The notes beneath the pieces are model-generated. The model was not told where the DNA came from, did no database searches, and saw nothing but the letters and a program-made list of their open reading frames with translations. Shown piece after piece: positions 25,652 to 33,164 of a stretch of 64,000 nucleotides of DNA. The position numbers were made by a program, and so were the translations under genes. The DNA is taken from NCBI RefSeq assembly GCF_018598225.1, contig NZ_JAHESF010000031.1, positions 1 through 64,000 of the forward strand. Reading direction: 5' to 3'. The stretch is from Chryseosolibacter histidinae (lineage in GTDB: Bacteria; Bacteroidota; Bacteroidia; Cytophagales; Cyclobacteriaceae). Every line of letters starts with the position of its first letter. Position 1 is the first letter of the stretch.

Positions 25652-26011
25652 ATGGACGTTAAAGCACTCGACAAAGCCCTCCAGGAGATCTTGAAAAAAC
25701 GTGAAGAACTGGCCAAAATAGATTATAACAACCCTAAGTACGACGACCTCGAAGAGCAGCTTCACGACCTCGAAGACGAATTTCAGGACGAGTACGGAGA
25801 ATACATGGAGGAGGCATTCCAGAACGTTCATGACGACCTCTGCCCTGACAACGACGTGCTGATGCCGATTGCCTACCTCGGCAAAGGTGTACCCGTAGAA
25901 GTTGATAAGTTCGCAGGAAAAGATACCAAGTTGATCCTCGTACCCGGCCCCACCCGCATCATCCTCGCCATCGGCAAAGACAAGCAGGAAGTGGTGTGGA
26001 GCGCGAAGTAA
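25652..26011 (+). CDS. Small acidic hypothetical protein
   Basis: 119 residues with no family I recognise. The N-terminal half is strongly acidic and helical (YDDLEEQLHDLEDEFQDEYGEYMEEAF), likely a coiled coil. The C-terminal half is beta-rich (PIAYLGKGVPVEVDKFAGKDTKLILVPGPTRIILAI). No signal or membrane segment, so probably cytosolic. Codon use resembles its neighbours. The stop is followed at once by remnants of three different intergenic repeat families. The 242 bases upstream, between this gene and hppD, show no feature beyond presumed divergent promoters. Confidence 0.65.
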   Translation: MDVKALDKALQEILKKREELAKIDYNNPKYDDLEEQLHDLEDEFQDEYGEYMEEAFQNVHDDLCPDNDVLMPIAYLGKGVPVEVDKFAGKDTKLILVPGPTRIILAIGKDKQEVVWSAK

Positions 26012-26152
26012 CAGTAGGCAATTGACAATAGGCAGTAGGCAAAATACTGCCCATGGTTAACAATCGTACTTCGTAAATCGTACCTCGTACCTTCAAAGAA
26101 CGTAGCACCCTATGGCTGTGGACTGTCGACTGTCCCGACCGTGGACTCCTAA
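26012..26152. repeat. Composite block of three intergenic repeat-word families
   Basis: In order: CAGTAGGCA/TTGACAAT words (26012-26046), TACGAGG-family words on the opposite strand (26053-26093), and GTGGACTGTCGAC words (26112-26152). Only half arms of each family are present, so no single long hairpin forms. It lies between the convergent hypothetical gene and trpS and looks like stacked remnants. Confidence 0.6.
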
Positions 26153-27120
26153 ACAAATCCAAGTTTCTTCCTCACCCTCGCCAACACTTGCTGGGCGATC
26201 ACCCTGGCTTTTGCTTCTCCCTGCTCGAGTTTTTTATCGAGCGCTTCCGGGTTGCTCATGTAGAAATTGAAAGCTTCACGTTCAGTTTTGTATTTCTGAA
26301 GGATCAGCTCGTAGAGTTCCTGTTTCGCATGTCCATAACCGAAATTACCCGCCAGGTATTTGTTCCGGAGGTTGGTCTTCTGCTCGTCGGTGGCCAACAG
26401 GCTGTAGATGGCGTAAACGTTATCCTTGTCCGGATCTTTCGGTGCTTCCAGCGGTGTGCTGTCCGTGACAATGGACATCACCTGCTTGCGCAGCTCTTTG
26501 TCTGGTAAAAATATGTCGAGGATATTGCCGTACGATTTGCTCATCTTCTGGCCATCCGTTCCGGGAATGGTCATCACTTCTTCGGAGATGCGCGCTTCAG
26601 GGATCACAAAAGTTTCGCCGTATTGGTTGTTGAAGGTCGTGGCGATGTCGCGTGCGATCTCCAGGTGCTGCCGCTGGTCTTTGCCAACCGGTACATAGTT
26701 AGCGTCATACAGGATGATGTCGGCCGTCATCAGCACCGGGTAGGTGAACAGGCCAACGTTCACATCCGATAGTTTTTCGGACTTATCCTTGAACGAGGTG
26801 GCGTTGGCAAGCATCGGATAGGGCGCCATACAACTGAGGTACCACGTAAGCTCGCAGACCTCCGGAATTCGCGATTGCCGGTAAAGGAAATTCTTTTCGA
26901 TATCAAAGCCGAATGCGAGCCACGCTGCCGCTACCGCCCTTACATTGTTTACACGGATCTCCGCATCCTTGATGGTGGTGAGGGAATGGAGGTCGGCAAT
27001 GAAAAAGAACGAGTCGTTGCCGGGTTGCTGCGAAAGTTTGATCGCGGGAATGATAGCCCCCAGTAAATTTCCCAGGTGTGGTCTTCCGCTGCTTTGAATG
27101 CCAGTTAGAATTCTTGCCAT
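26149..27120 (-). CDS. trpS: Tryptophan--tRNA ligase
   Basis: 323 residues from ATG 27120 (MARILTGIQSSGRPHLGN). The ORF continues 48 bases up but adds only a hydrophobic leader without family similarity. Class I synthetase signatures are HLGN (HIGH-equivalent) at ~15 and KMSKSYGN (KMSKS) near 190. Other conserved parts are FFIADLHSLT and YDANYVPVGKDQRQHLEIAR. It charges tRNA-Trp in the cytosol. Length fits bacterial TrpRS. It ends in a basic tail (ARVRKKLGFV) with the stop next to a repeat block. Confidence 0.96.
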   Translation of the reverse strand: MARILTGIQSSGRPHLGNLLGAIIPAIKLSQQPGNDSFFFIADLHSLTTIKDAEIRVNNVRAVAAAWLAFGFDIEKNFLYRQSRIPEVCELTWYLSCMAPYPMLANATSFKDKSEKLSDVNVGLFTYPVLMTADIILYDANYVPVGKDQRQHLEIARDIATTFNNQYGETFVIPEARISEEVMTIPGTDGQKMSKSYGNILDIFLPDKELRKQVMSIVTDSTPLEAPKDPDKDNVYAIYSLLATDEQKTNLRNKYLAGNFGYGHAKQELYELILQKYKTEREAFNFYMSNPEALDKKLEQGEAKARVIAQQVLARVRKKLGFV

Positions 27121-27199
27121 ATCGGACACAAAGAAAAGAAAATGTTGCAAACAAAAGGATTTAGGCACACCTATGAAATTAATTGAATCGGGAATTCGT

Positions 27200-27207
27200 T
27201 AATTTTG
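27200..27207 (+). promoter_or_regulatory. -7 box for the DUF1573 gene
   Basis: TAATTTTG matches TAnnTTTG exactly, 25 bases upstream of the ATG at 27233. The -33 element is not obvious. Confidence 0.4.
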
Positions 27208-27232
27208 CATCCGGTCAAACAGACAATCCAGC

Positions 27233-28312
27233 ATGAAAAAAGTAGTAGTCACCCTCATTTTTGCAGCATTTGCCATTGCCGCTGTCGCCCAGCAAGCCAG
27301 ACAACTCCAGTTCAAGGAAGAGACACACGATTTTGGCACCGTAGCAGAAGACAAGGGTCCCGTAACCCATGAGTTTGTTTTTACCAACAACAGCTCAAGG
27401 CCGGTTAAAATACTCACTGTGCAGGCCTCCTGCGGCTGTACCACGCCCGGATGGTCTAAAGAACCTGTTGACCCGGGCAAAACGGGATTTATCCAGGCCA
27501 GCTATAATCCCAAAGGAAGGCCGGGATTTTTTAACAAATCATTAACAGTTACTACTGACCTCGATGCCAATCCTGTTGTGCTCTATATCAAAGGCCAGGT
27601 TTCCAGCGAGGGCAAAGCGAACAATGCGGATTTCCTGATCACCAACGGCGCGCTGAAATTCAAGACCTCATCTTTCAACATGGGAAAGGTCTTTCTGAAA
27701 GATGAGTTCGCGGTGCGTGAGTTCCCGATACTCAACGGCGGCGCTAAACAGATCACCTTCACCGCACCCGTTGTGAGTCCCAAATACATCAAGGCAGACG
27801 TTGAGCCTAAAACGCTCGCTCCCGGAGAAAAGGCTACGCTCAAGATCAGCTATAATGGCAAGCTCAAGAATCAATACGGATTCCAGTCAGACAACATCGA
27901 GCTTCACACCAGCGACGAGGTGAATCCTGTTAAATCTTTTTCAGTGTTTGCTACGCTTGAAGATTACTTCCCTGAGCTTACGCCTGAAGAAATTGCCAAG
28001 GCGCCCCAGCTGCGCATGAATACCAGCACCATGGATTTTGGCCGGATCAAAGGTAATACACCAACAGTCCGCGAGATCCAGGTCGTCAATGCCGGTAAAA
28101 AAGAGCTTACACTTCGTTCGCTGCAAGGCAATTGCACCTGCGTTACCGCAAGCGCTTCCAAAACTTCTATCAAGCCTGGTGACTCCAGCACGATCAAAGT
28201 TGCCTTCGATCCGCAAGACCGGTCAGGCACCCAGCAGAAAGCTGTGACGATCTATTCCAACGATCCAAGAAATCCCGTTCAACGATTTACTTTCACTGCT
28301 TACGTGGAATAA
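27233..28312 (+). CDS. Exported DUF1573 repeat protein
   Basis: 359 residues. Signal peptide MKKVVVTLIFAAFAIAAVAQ followed by three Ig-like/DUF1573 domains of ~110 residues. The first and third carry the family pattern VQASCGCTTPGWSKEPVDPG and LQGNCTCVTASASKTSIKPG, each followed by a strand set ending in VTxTTDLDANP or YSNDPRNPVQ. The middle domain lacks the Cys pair. DUF1573 proteins resemble ASH/PapD-like folds and are secreted or periplasmic. Function unknown. It has a consensus -7 box upstream, and ends just before the TACGAGG inverted repeat. Confidence 0.85.
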   Translation: MKKVVVTLIFAAFAIAAVAQQARQLQFKEETHDFGTVAEDKGPVTHEFVFTNNSSRPVKILTVQASCGCTTPGWSKEPVDPGKTGFIQASYNPKGRPGFFNKSLTVTTDLDANPVVLYIKGQVSSEGKANNADFLITNGALKFKTSSFNMGKVFLKDEFAVREFPILNGGAKQITFTAPVVSPKYIKADVEPKTLAPGEKATLKISYNGKLKNQYGFQSDNIELHTSDEVNPVKSFSVFATLEDYFPELTPEEIAKAPQLRMNTSTMDFGRIKGNTPTVREIQVVNAGKKELTLRSLQGNCTCVTASASKTSIKPGDSSTIKVAFDPQDRSGTQQKAVTIYSNDPRNPVQRFTFTAYVE

Positions 28313-28316
28313 GTAA

Positions 28317-28383
28317 GTACGAGATACGAAGTACGAGGTACGTGAACACTGTATTTACGTACTTCGTACCTCGTATTTCGTAC
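28317..28383. repeat. Inverted repeat of the TACGAGG word family (second copy)
   Basis: Arms 28317-28343 and 28357-28383 pair at 24 of 27 positions with a 13-base loop. The third strand-like run (TACCTCCTATCTCGTACC) continues to 28398. Same word as at 1258-1314, again between convergent genes. Confidence 0.85.
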
Positions 28384-28401
28384 CTCCTATCTCGTACCTT
28401 T

Positions 28402-29625
28402 TCACACAAACGCCGGTATTCCCGTAATATGATTCCCCAATATCAAAAGGTGGATATCATGTGTTCCTTCGTAAGTGACCACTGATTCCAGGTTCATCTG
28501 GTGACGCATGATCGGGTATTCGCCGGTGATGCCCATGCCGCCATGGATCTGTCTTGCCTCGCGCGCTATCTCCAGGGCTATGTGCACACTGTTGCGTTTT
28601 GCTGCGGAGATCTGCACGGTGGTGGCTTTTCCTTCATTCATCAGTGTCCCCAGGCGCCATACCATCAACTGTGCCTTGGTGATCTCGGTAAGCATCTCTG
28701 CAAGCTTCTTCTGCACCAGCTGGAAGGAAGCGATCGGCTTGCCGAACTGGATCCTTTCACTGGCATACCGGCGGGCCGATTCGTAGCAGTCCATCGCGGC
28801 ACCCAGCGCTCCCCAGGCAATACCGTAACGGGCAGAATCAAGGCACATCAGCGGAGCGCCAAGGCCATCTTTACCAGGCAGCAGGTTTTCTTTCGGTACT
28901 TTAACATTGTCGAATACCAGCTCTCCGGTGGTGCTGGCGCGCAGCGACCATTTGCCATGCGTTTCAGGCGTGGTAAATCCTTCCATGCCCCGCTCAACGA
29001 TCAGGCCGTGGATCCTTCCTGCTTCGTTTTTAGCCCACACCACGGCCACATCGGCACGCGGTGAATTGGAGATCCACATTTTGGCGCCGTTGAGCAGATA
29101 GTGATCGCCCTTATCTTTGAAATTGGTCACCATGCCCGAGGGATTGGAACCGTGATCCGGCTCCGTCAGCCCGAAACATCCCAGCCATTCGCCGGAGGCC
29201 AGCTTCGGAAGATATTTTTTCCGCTGCTGCTCGTTGCCAAATTTGTAAATCGGGTACATCACCAGCGATCCCTGCACAGAGGCCGTAGAGCGCATGCCGG
29301 AATCACCGCGTTCGATCTCCTGCATGATCAGGCCGTAGGAGATATAGTCCAGTCCGCCGCCACCGTACTGGGTAGGGATCGTCGGGCCAAAAGCACCGAT
29401 ATCGCCGAATTTTTTTACGATCTCGTACGGAAAATGAGCGCGTTGCGCCCAGTCTTCGATGTAGGGTGAGATCTCGCGTTTTACAAAATCCCTGATCGAG
29501 CTTCTGATCAGCTTATGCTCTTCCGTCAGCAGGTCATCTACCGCGTAAAGATCAGGGTGATCGTACAGGTCCTGTTTTAACGATTTCTTTCCCTTCGTTT
29601 CAGTGGTGGGCGTATGGTTGGGCAT
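28402..29625 (-). CDS. Acyl-CoA dehydrogenase, glutaryl-CoA dehydrogenase type
   Basis: 407 residues from ATG 29625 (MPNHTPTTETKG); an in-frame TTG at 29643 lies almost at the expected transcription start and was rejected. FAD and substrate regions are clear: GCFGLTEPDHGSNPSGM (~145), KMWISNSPRADV, ARYGIAWGALGA, and the C-terminal RQIHGGMGITGEYPIMRH with catalytic Glu in VTYEGTHDIH (~390). The MRSTASVQGSLVMYPIY stretch and TYEGTHDIH point to glutaryl-CoA dehydrogenase, which makes crotonyl-CoA in lysine and tryptophan breakdown. Other short-chain acyl-CoA substrates remain possible. Divergent from tryptophan 2,3-dioxygenase. Confidence 0.88.
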   Translation of the reverse strand: MPNHTPTTETKGKKSLKQDLYDHPDLYAVDDLLTEEHKLIRSSIRDFVKREISPYIEDWAQRAHFPYEIVKKFGDIGAFGPTIPTQYGGGGLDYISYGLIMQEIERGDSGMRSTASVQGSLVMYPIYKFGNEQQRKKYLPKLASGEWLGCFGLTEPDHGSNPSGMVTNFKDKGDHYLLNGAKMWISNSPRADVAVVWAKNEAGRIHGLIVERGMEGFTTPETHGKWSLRASTTGELVFDNVKVPKENLLPGKDGLGAPLMCLDSARYGIAWGALGAAMDCYESARRYASERIQFGKPIASFQLVQKKLAEMLTEITKAQLMVWRLGTLMNEGKATTVQISAAKRNSVHIALEIAREARQIHGGMGITGEYPIMRHQMNLESVVTYEGTHDIHLLILGNHITGIPAFV

Positions 29626-29654
29626 AGTATTTAGATTATTCAATTAACTTCGGG

Positions 29655-29662
29655 CAAATTTA
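29655..29662 (-). promoter_or_regulatory. -7 box for the glutaryl-CoA dehydrogenase gene
   Basis: Minus-strand TAAATTTG matches TAnnTTTG exactly and predicts a transcript start near 29648, about 23 bases before the ATG at 29625. This decided the start. Confidence 0.45.
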
Positions 29663-29690
29663 CACAAGTAATTCACTTTATTGATCAGTA

Positions 29691-30653
29691 ATGGCAGATA
29701 ACCCGGTAGACGAAAACCTTCTGAACCAGCTTAAAAAACTACAGGCCAAGTATGATTATCTGGGCCAGGACCTGTCTTCATACCTCGATGGGCTTTTGTA
29801 TTCCGATTACCTTACGTATTGGGATTATGTGCACGTTGACACACTGCTGAGCCTCCAGAACCCCAAGACGAGTTTCCCCGATGAAAAGGTGTTTATCATC
29901 TATCACCAGATCACGGAGCTGTATTTTAAGCTGGTGATGCTGGAGATTGAGCAGATCTCCACGCGCCAGAATATCGATGAAAAGTTTTTCATCGAAAGAA
30001 TAGACCGCATGATCCGTTATTTTCAGAACCTTGAAAACTCGTTCGCCATCATGGTTGATGGTATGGAGAAAGAACAGTTCCTTAAATTCCGGATGGCCCT
30101 GCTGCCGGCGAGTGGCTTTCAGTCGGCCCAATACAGGTTCATCGAGATCGGCTCAACCGACATGATCAACCTGGTGGCGGCACATGAACGGAACGCCCTT
30201 GAGAATGCGGATATCGCCGCTATGCTCGATAAGATCTATTGGAAAAGTGGTGCAACTGACCTCGCCACGGGAAAGAAGACCCTGACTTTACAACAATTCG
30301 AAAATAGGTACATGGCCGAATTTCACGAAGCGGGCATAAAATACCTCGATAAAAATCTGAGACATGTCTATCGCACTAATTTCTTAAACTCTCCCCGGCG
30401 CGATGAGATCGTACGGAAGCTGAGGGAGTATGATACGCTGGTCAATGTATTCTGGCCGCTGGCGCACCTCAAATCGGCAGCCACTTACCTGAAAAGAGAT
30501 CCGGAAGATGTGAAGGCTACAGGCGGCACCAACTGGCAGAAATACCTTCCGCCAAGATTCCAACGGCGGATGTTCTTTCCCGAATTATGGTCTGAAGAAG
30601 AGAAGCAGGAGTGGGGAATAGCTGCCGTGAAAAAGTTGATGATGCAACAGTAG
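29691..30653 (+). CDS. Tryptophan 2,3-dioxygenase
   Basis: 320 residues, all helical. Family landmarks are YHQITELYFKLVMLEIEQI (~73-92), the substrate-site run LLPASGFQSAQYRFIEI (~140-156), and the C-terminal VKATGGTNWQKYLPP with RRMFFPELW. It opens the tryptophan ring to N-formylkynurenine using haem and oxygen in the cytosol. The N-terminus YLGQDLSSYLDGLLYSDYLTYWDYVHVDTLLSLQ fits the family. The stop codon falls inside a CAGTAGGCA word (30648-30656), a half copy of an intergenic repeat. Divergent from the glutaryl-CoA dehydrogenase gene, which acts later in one tryptophan route. Confidence 0.93.
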   Translation: MADNPVDENLLNQLKKLQAKYDYLGQDLSSYLDGLLYSDYLTYWDYVHVDTLLSLQNPKTSFPDEKVFIIYHQITELYFKLVMLEIEQISTRQNIDEKFFIERIDRMIRYFQNLENSFAIMVDGMEKEQFLKFRMALLPASGFQSAQYRFIEIGSTDMINLVAAHERNALENADIAAMLDKIYWKSGATDLATGKKTLTLQQFENRYMAEFHEAGIKYLDKNLRHVYRTNFLNSPRRDEIVRKLREYDTLVNVFWPLAHLKSAATYLKRDPEDVKATGGTNWQKYLPPRFQRRMFFPELWSEEEKQEWGIAAVKKLMMQQ

Positions 30654-30730
30654 GCAAGTGGCAAATGAACAGCAGACAACAGTTAGTTTATTGTCGCTTG
30701 TGTGTTATCTTCTAAGCGGGAATGAGTTGT

Positions 30731-30919
30731 TTAAGATTTTGCGCTGCTGAAGACGTAGCTTTCTGTTTTAAGCTGGTGGGGCTCCATCTTTTTTGAGTTC
30801 TTGGCCTCGTCCAGTTCGCGCTGTTCTTTGATGGTTTGACGCAGTAACGCAATCAGGGGTATGATCGTCGCTGCGAACAACCCACCGATGACTATATATG
30901 ATATGATGTCGTAGATCAT
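30731..30919 (-). CDS. Small single-pass membrane protein
   Basis: 62 residues: one N-terminal hydrophobic segment (IISYIVIGGLFAATIIPLIALL) and a charged cytosolic tail (RQTIKEQRELDEAKNSKKM). Its ATG overlaps the TGA of the preceding gene by four bases (ATGA), which supports both as real, translationally coupled genes. No family recognised. Confidence 0.6.
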   Translation of the reverse strand: MIYDIISYIVIGGLFAATIIPLIALLRQTIKEQRELDEAKNSKKMEPHQLKTESYVFSSAKS

Positions 30920-31146
30920 AATTTGTTGATTAGGTCTTGTGTTACTTTATACCTTTTAAAGGTTATTACCCAGCAAATAATTGCAAGAATCATTCCGATG
31001 GCTGCCAGGATCACATCCCTGGCATGAGTCAGTCCTGTAATAATCAACGATAATGCTCCGCCGCCGGTTGCGATCATAAGAACAACGATCAATTTAATGA
31101 TCTCAGTGTTGAACTTGATCTGTTCTTTAACACGATCTATGTTCAT
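30916..31146 (-). CDS. Small two-pass membrane protein
   Basis: 76 residues with two hydrophobic segments (LIVVLMIATGGGALSLIITGL and VILAAIGMILAIICWVITF) flanked by charged ends (MNIDRVKEQIKF, KRYKVTQDLINKL). It forms a two-gene operon with the next small membrane protein through an ATGA overlap. I do not recognise the family; a small membrane complex is plausible. The 128 bases up to the divergent MORN gene carry no obvious signal. Confidence 0.6.
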   Translation of the reverse strand: MNIDRVKEQIKFNTEIIKLIVVLMIATGGGALSLIITGLTHARDVILAAIGMILAIICWVITFKRYKVTQDLINKL

Positions 31147-31274
31147 TTTTAGAGAGAGTACTTAAACTAATCTAAACTACCATTTTTTTAAGCCCTTGTC
31201 AAGGAAAAAGCACGGGGGCATGACCGTGATCAGAGTTTAAATCAAAATTCCTGGATAAATCGTAATTTTACCCA

Positions 31275-33083
31275 ATGACTGCCTGCAGGTTGTACGGTTA
31301 CAAAGTTACGCTCATGGGAATCCTGTGGGCTATTGCGCCTGCATTGTTTGGCCAGAGCTTTACCCGGCAAACTTATCACGACCTGGAAAAGAAGCACCTC
31401 AAGGAAACCTACCAGGTAAAAGACACTATTCGAAACATCGCTCACGGCCGGTATATCTCGTACTATCTCAACGGCAATGTTGAATCAAAAGGCCATTTCA
31501 CCAACAATGAGACCACTGGTGTGTGGGAATTCTTTTATGAGACCGGCAACCTCAAGATGAGGGGTATCCTCAGGCAAAATGCCAACTATGGCCGGTGGGA
31601 GTATTTTTACGAAAGCGGCCAGAAGAGTATGGAGGGAACCATCAACGGAAAGAACCGCGACGGCGAATGGAAAATGTATTACGAGAATGGCCAGGTGAGG
31701 GAGATCGGTGAATACAGCAACAACAAGCGCGTGGGTTTATGGAACTCGTATTTTGAAGACGGTGTGCTGAAGGGCGAGATCGATTATGCCGATGACTTCG
31801 GAACGTTCACGGAATATTATCACTCGGGCAAGATCCTGGCAACAGGCCCCAAGAATGGAACAAAGCAGGTTGGCCACTGGCGTCTCTTTGCGGAAGATGG
31901 AACACTTGAATCCGAGGGCGACTATCAGAATGGAAAACGTCATGGTGACTGGGTGAATTTTTTTCCTGGCGGACAGGTTGCCTCCAAAGGGAAATACGAG
32001 AACGACCAACCCACCGGCAAATGGGAGTATTACTTTGAAGACGGAAAAGTTTCATCGTCTGGCGAATACATTGGCGGTGTCAAGAGCGGAAGCTGGAGAA
32101 CCATGAACGAAGACGGAAGTCTGAAAAGCGAGGCGAACCTTATAAAAGGTACAGGCGAGTATCGGGAGTACTACGCTTCCGGCAAGCTGAAGGTGAAGGG
32201 AAAGATCGTGAATGGAAAAAAAGACGGCAGGTGGGAATACTTTTATGAAGACGGAAAGCTGGAGGGTGCCTGTGATTTCACCAATGACAAGGGCACGTAC
32301 TTCGGTTATTTTCCCAATGGCACACTGGGTACGAAAGGCGCTATTGAAGGTGATCAGAAAACAGGAACGTGGGAGCTGTATGAGAATGATGGGAAGTTGT
32401 CTGGATATTATCGTCCCTTCTATGACAACCGCAAGCTGGCCAAGGAGATCACGGCCATGGTCACATCCAGGAAGGCTACAAAATCCGGATCCAATGCCAA
32501 ACGCCTTACCCACTTTGATGCACGGTTCAATGAGTTCCGGGGTGTGATCATCGGAGGGAATCCCATGATGACCTTTGCGGGAAGATTTCCTTTCGGCGTG
32601 GAGTTCTATCTTCAGGAACGCCTGGGCCACGAGTTCGAATTCATCGGAATACGGAACCCGTTCTTCCAGCTTGACCTGAACATCCCCGCAGGACAAAAAT
32701 TCGAACGCGGTTATGCCATCGCCATCAAGCAGAAACTTTACAATGAAATAAAGACAGGCATGTGGTACTTCGGTCACGAGATCCGGTTCACCAACTTCGG
32801 ACATTTCATCAATCAGCAGATATCCTCAACATCCACGGAAGTGTTTACATTCAGCGCCGTGGAGCAAAAGATAGAATGGGGGCCTTTGCTAGGCTATCGC
32901 ATTATGCAACACAACAACACACGGGGCTACACCATCGATGCCTTCGTGTCTGCCGATATCGGCTATCGTGGCTTTGACGTTGATCCGAATTTTGCTTCAT
33001 TTTTTGACGACATCAATCAGTCGAGACTGTCCACCAGCTTTCATTTTGGATTGAATTTCGGAAAGGTTTTTTCTTTCCGGTAG
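31275..33083 (+). CDS. MORN/YwqK-repeat protein with C-terminal outer-membrane domain
   Basis: 602 residues. A signal-like head (MGILWAIAPALFGQS from residue 14) is followed by ~15 MORN-type units of ~23 residues in the region ~50-400, such as GVWEFFYETGNLKMRG and GKWEYYFEDGKVSSSGEY. The last ~190 residues lack repeats and alternate strands (GVIIGGNPMMTFAGRFPFGVEFY, IDAFVSADIGYRGFD) ending in FHFGLNFGKVFSFR, resembling a small outer-membrane barrel. YwqK-type repeats are often annotated as antitoxins in databases, but nothing here suggests a toxin-antitoxin pair. Function unknown; surface display is likely. Confidence 0.75.
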   Translation: MTACRLYGYKVTLMGILWAIAPALFGQSFTRQTYHDLEKKHLKETYQVKDTIRNIAHGRYISYYLNGNVESKGHFTNNETTGVWEFFYETGNLKMRGILRQNANYGRWEYFYESGQKSMEGTINGKNRDGEWKMYYENGQVREIGEYSNNKRVGLWNSYFEDGVLKGEIDYADDFGTFTEYYHSGKILATGPKNGTKQVGHWRLFAEDGTLESEGDYQNGKRHGDWVNFFPGGQVASKGKYENDQPTGKWEYYFEDGKVSSSGEYIGGVKSGSWRTMNEDGSLKSEANLIKGTGEYREYYASGKLKVKGKIVNGKKDGRWEYFYEDGKLEGACDFTNDKGTYFGYFPNGTLGTKGAIEGDQKTGTWELYENDGKLSGYYRPFYDNRKLAKEITAMVTSRKATKSGSNAKRLTHFDARFNEFRGVIIGGNPMMTFAGRFPFGVEFYLQERLGHEFEFIGIRNPFFQLDLNIPAGQKFERGYAIAIKQKLYNEIKTGMWYFGHEIRFTNFGHFINQQISSTSTEVFTFSAVEQKIEWGPLLGYRIMQHNNTRGYTIDAFVSADIGYRGFDVDPNFASFFDDINQSRLSTSFHFGLNFGKVFSFR

Positions 33084-33085
33084 AG

Positions 33086-33116
33086 AGTCGTCAGACGACT
33101 GCGCGCGGCCGGCGCA
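33086..33116. repeat. Short palindromes after the MORN gene
   Basis: AGTCGTC A GACGACT (33086-33100) followed by TGCGC ... GCGCA (33100-33116), both perfect. Placed three bases after the stop codon; no T-run. Confidence 0.55.
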
Positions 33117-33164
33117 CAGCTAGTGGTCCAACGACTAAAAAATTTAAAGGATAAATACCTTTCT

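Noticed and set aside
31275-33083. Toxin-antitoxin system (YwqK antitoxin label)
   Set aside because: No adjacent toxin gene; the protein carries a signal peptide and a barrel-like end, so an antitoxin role is not supported.
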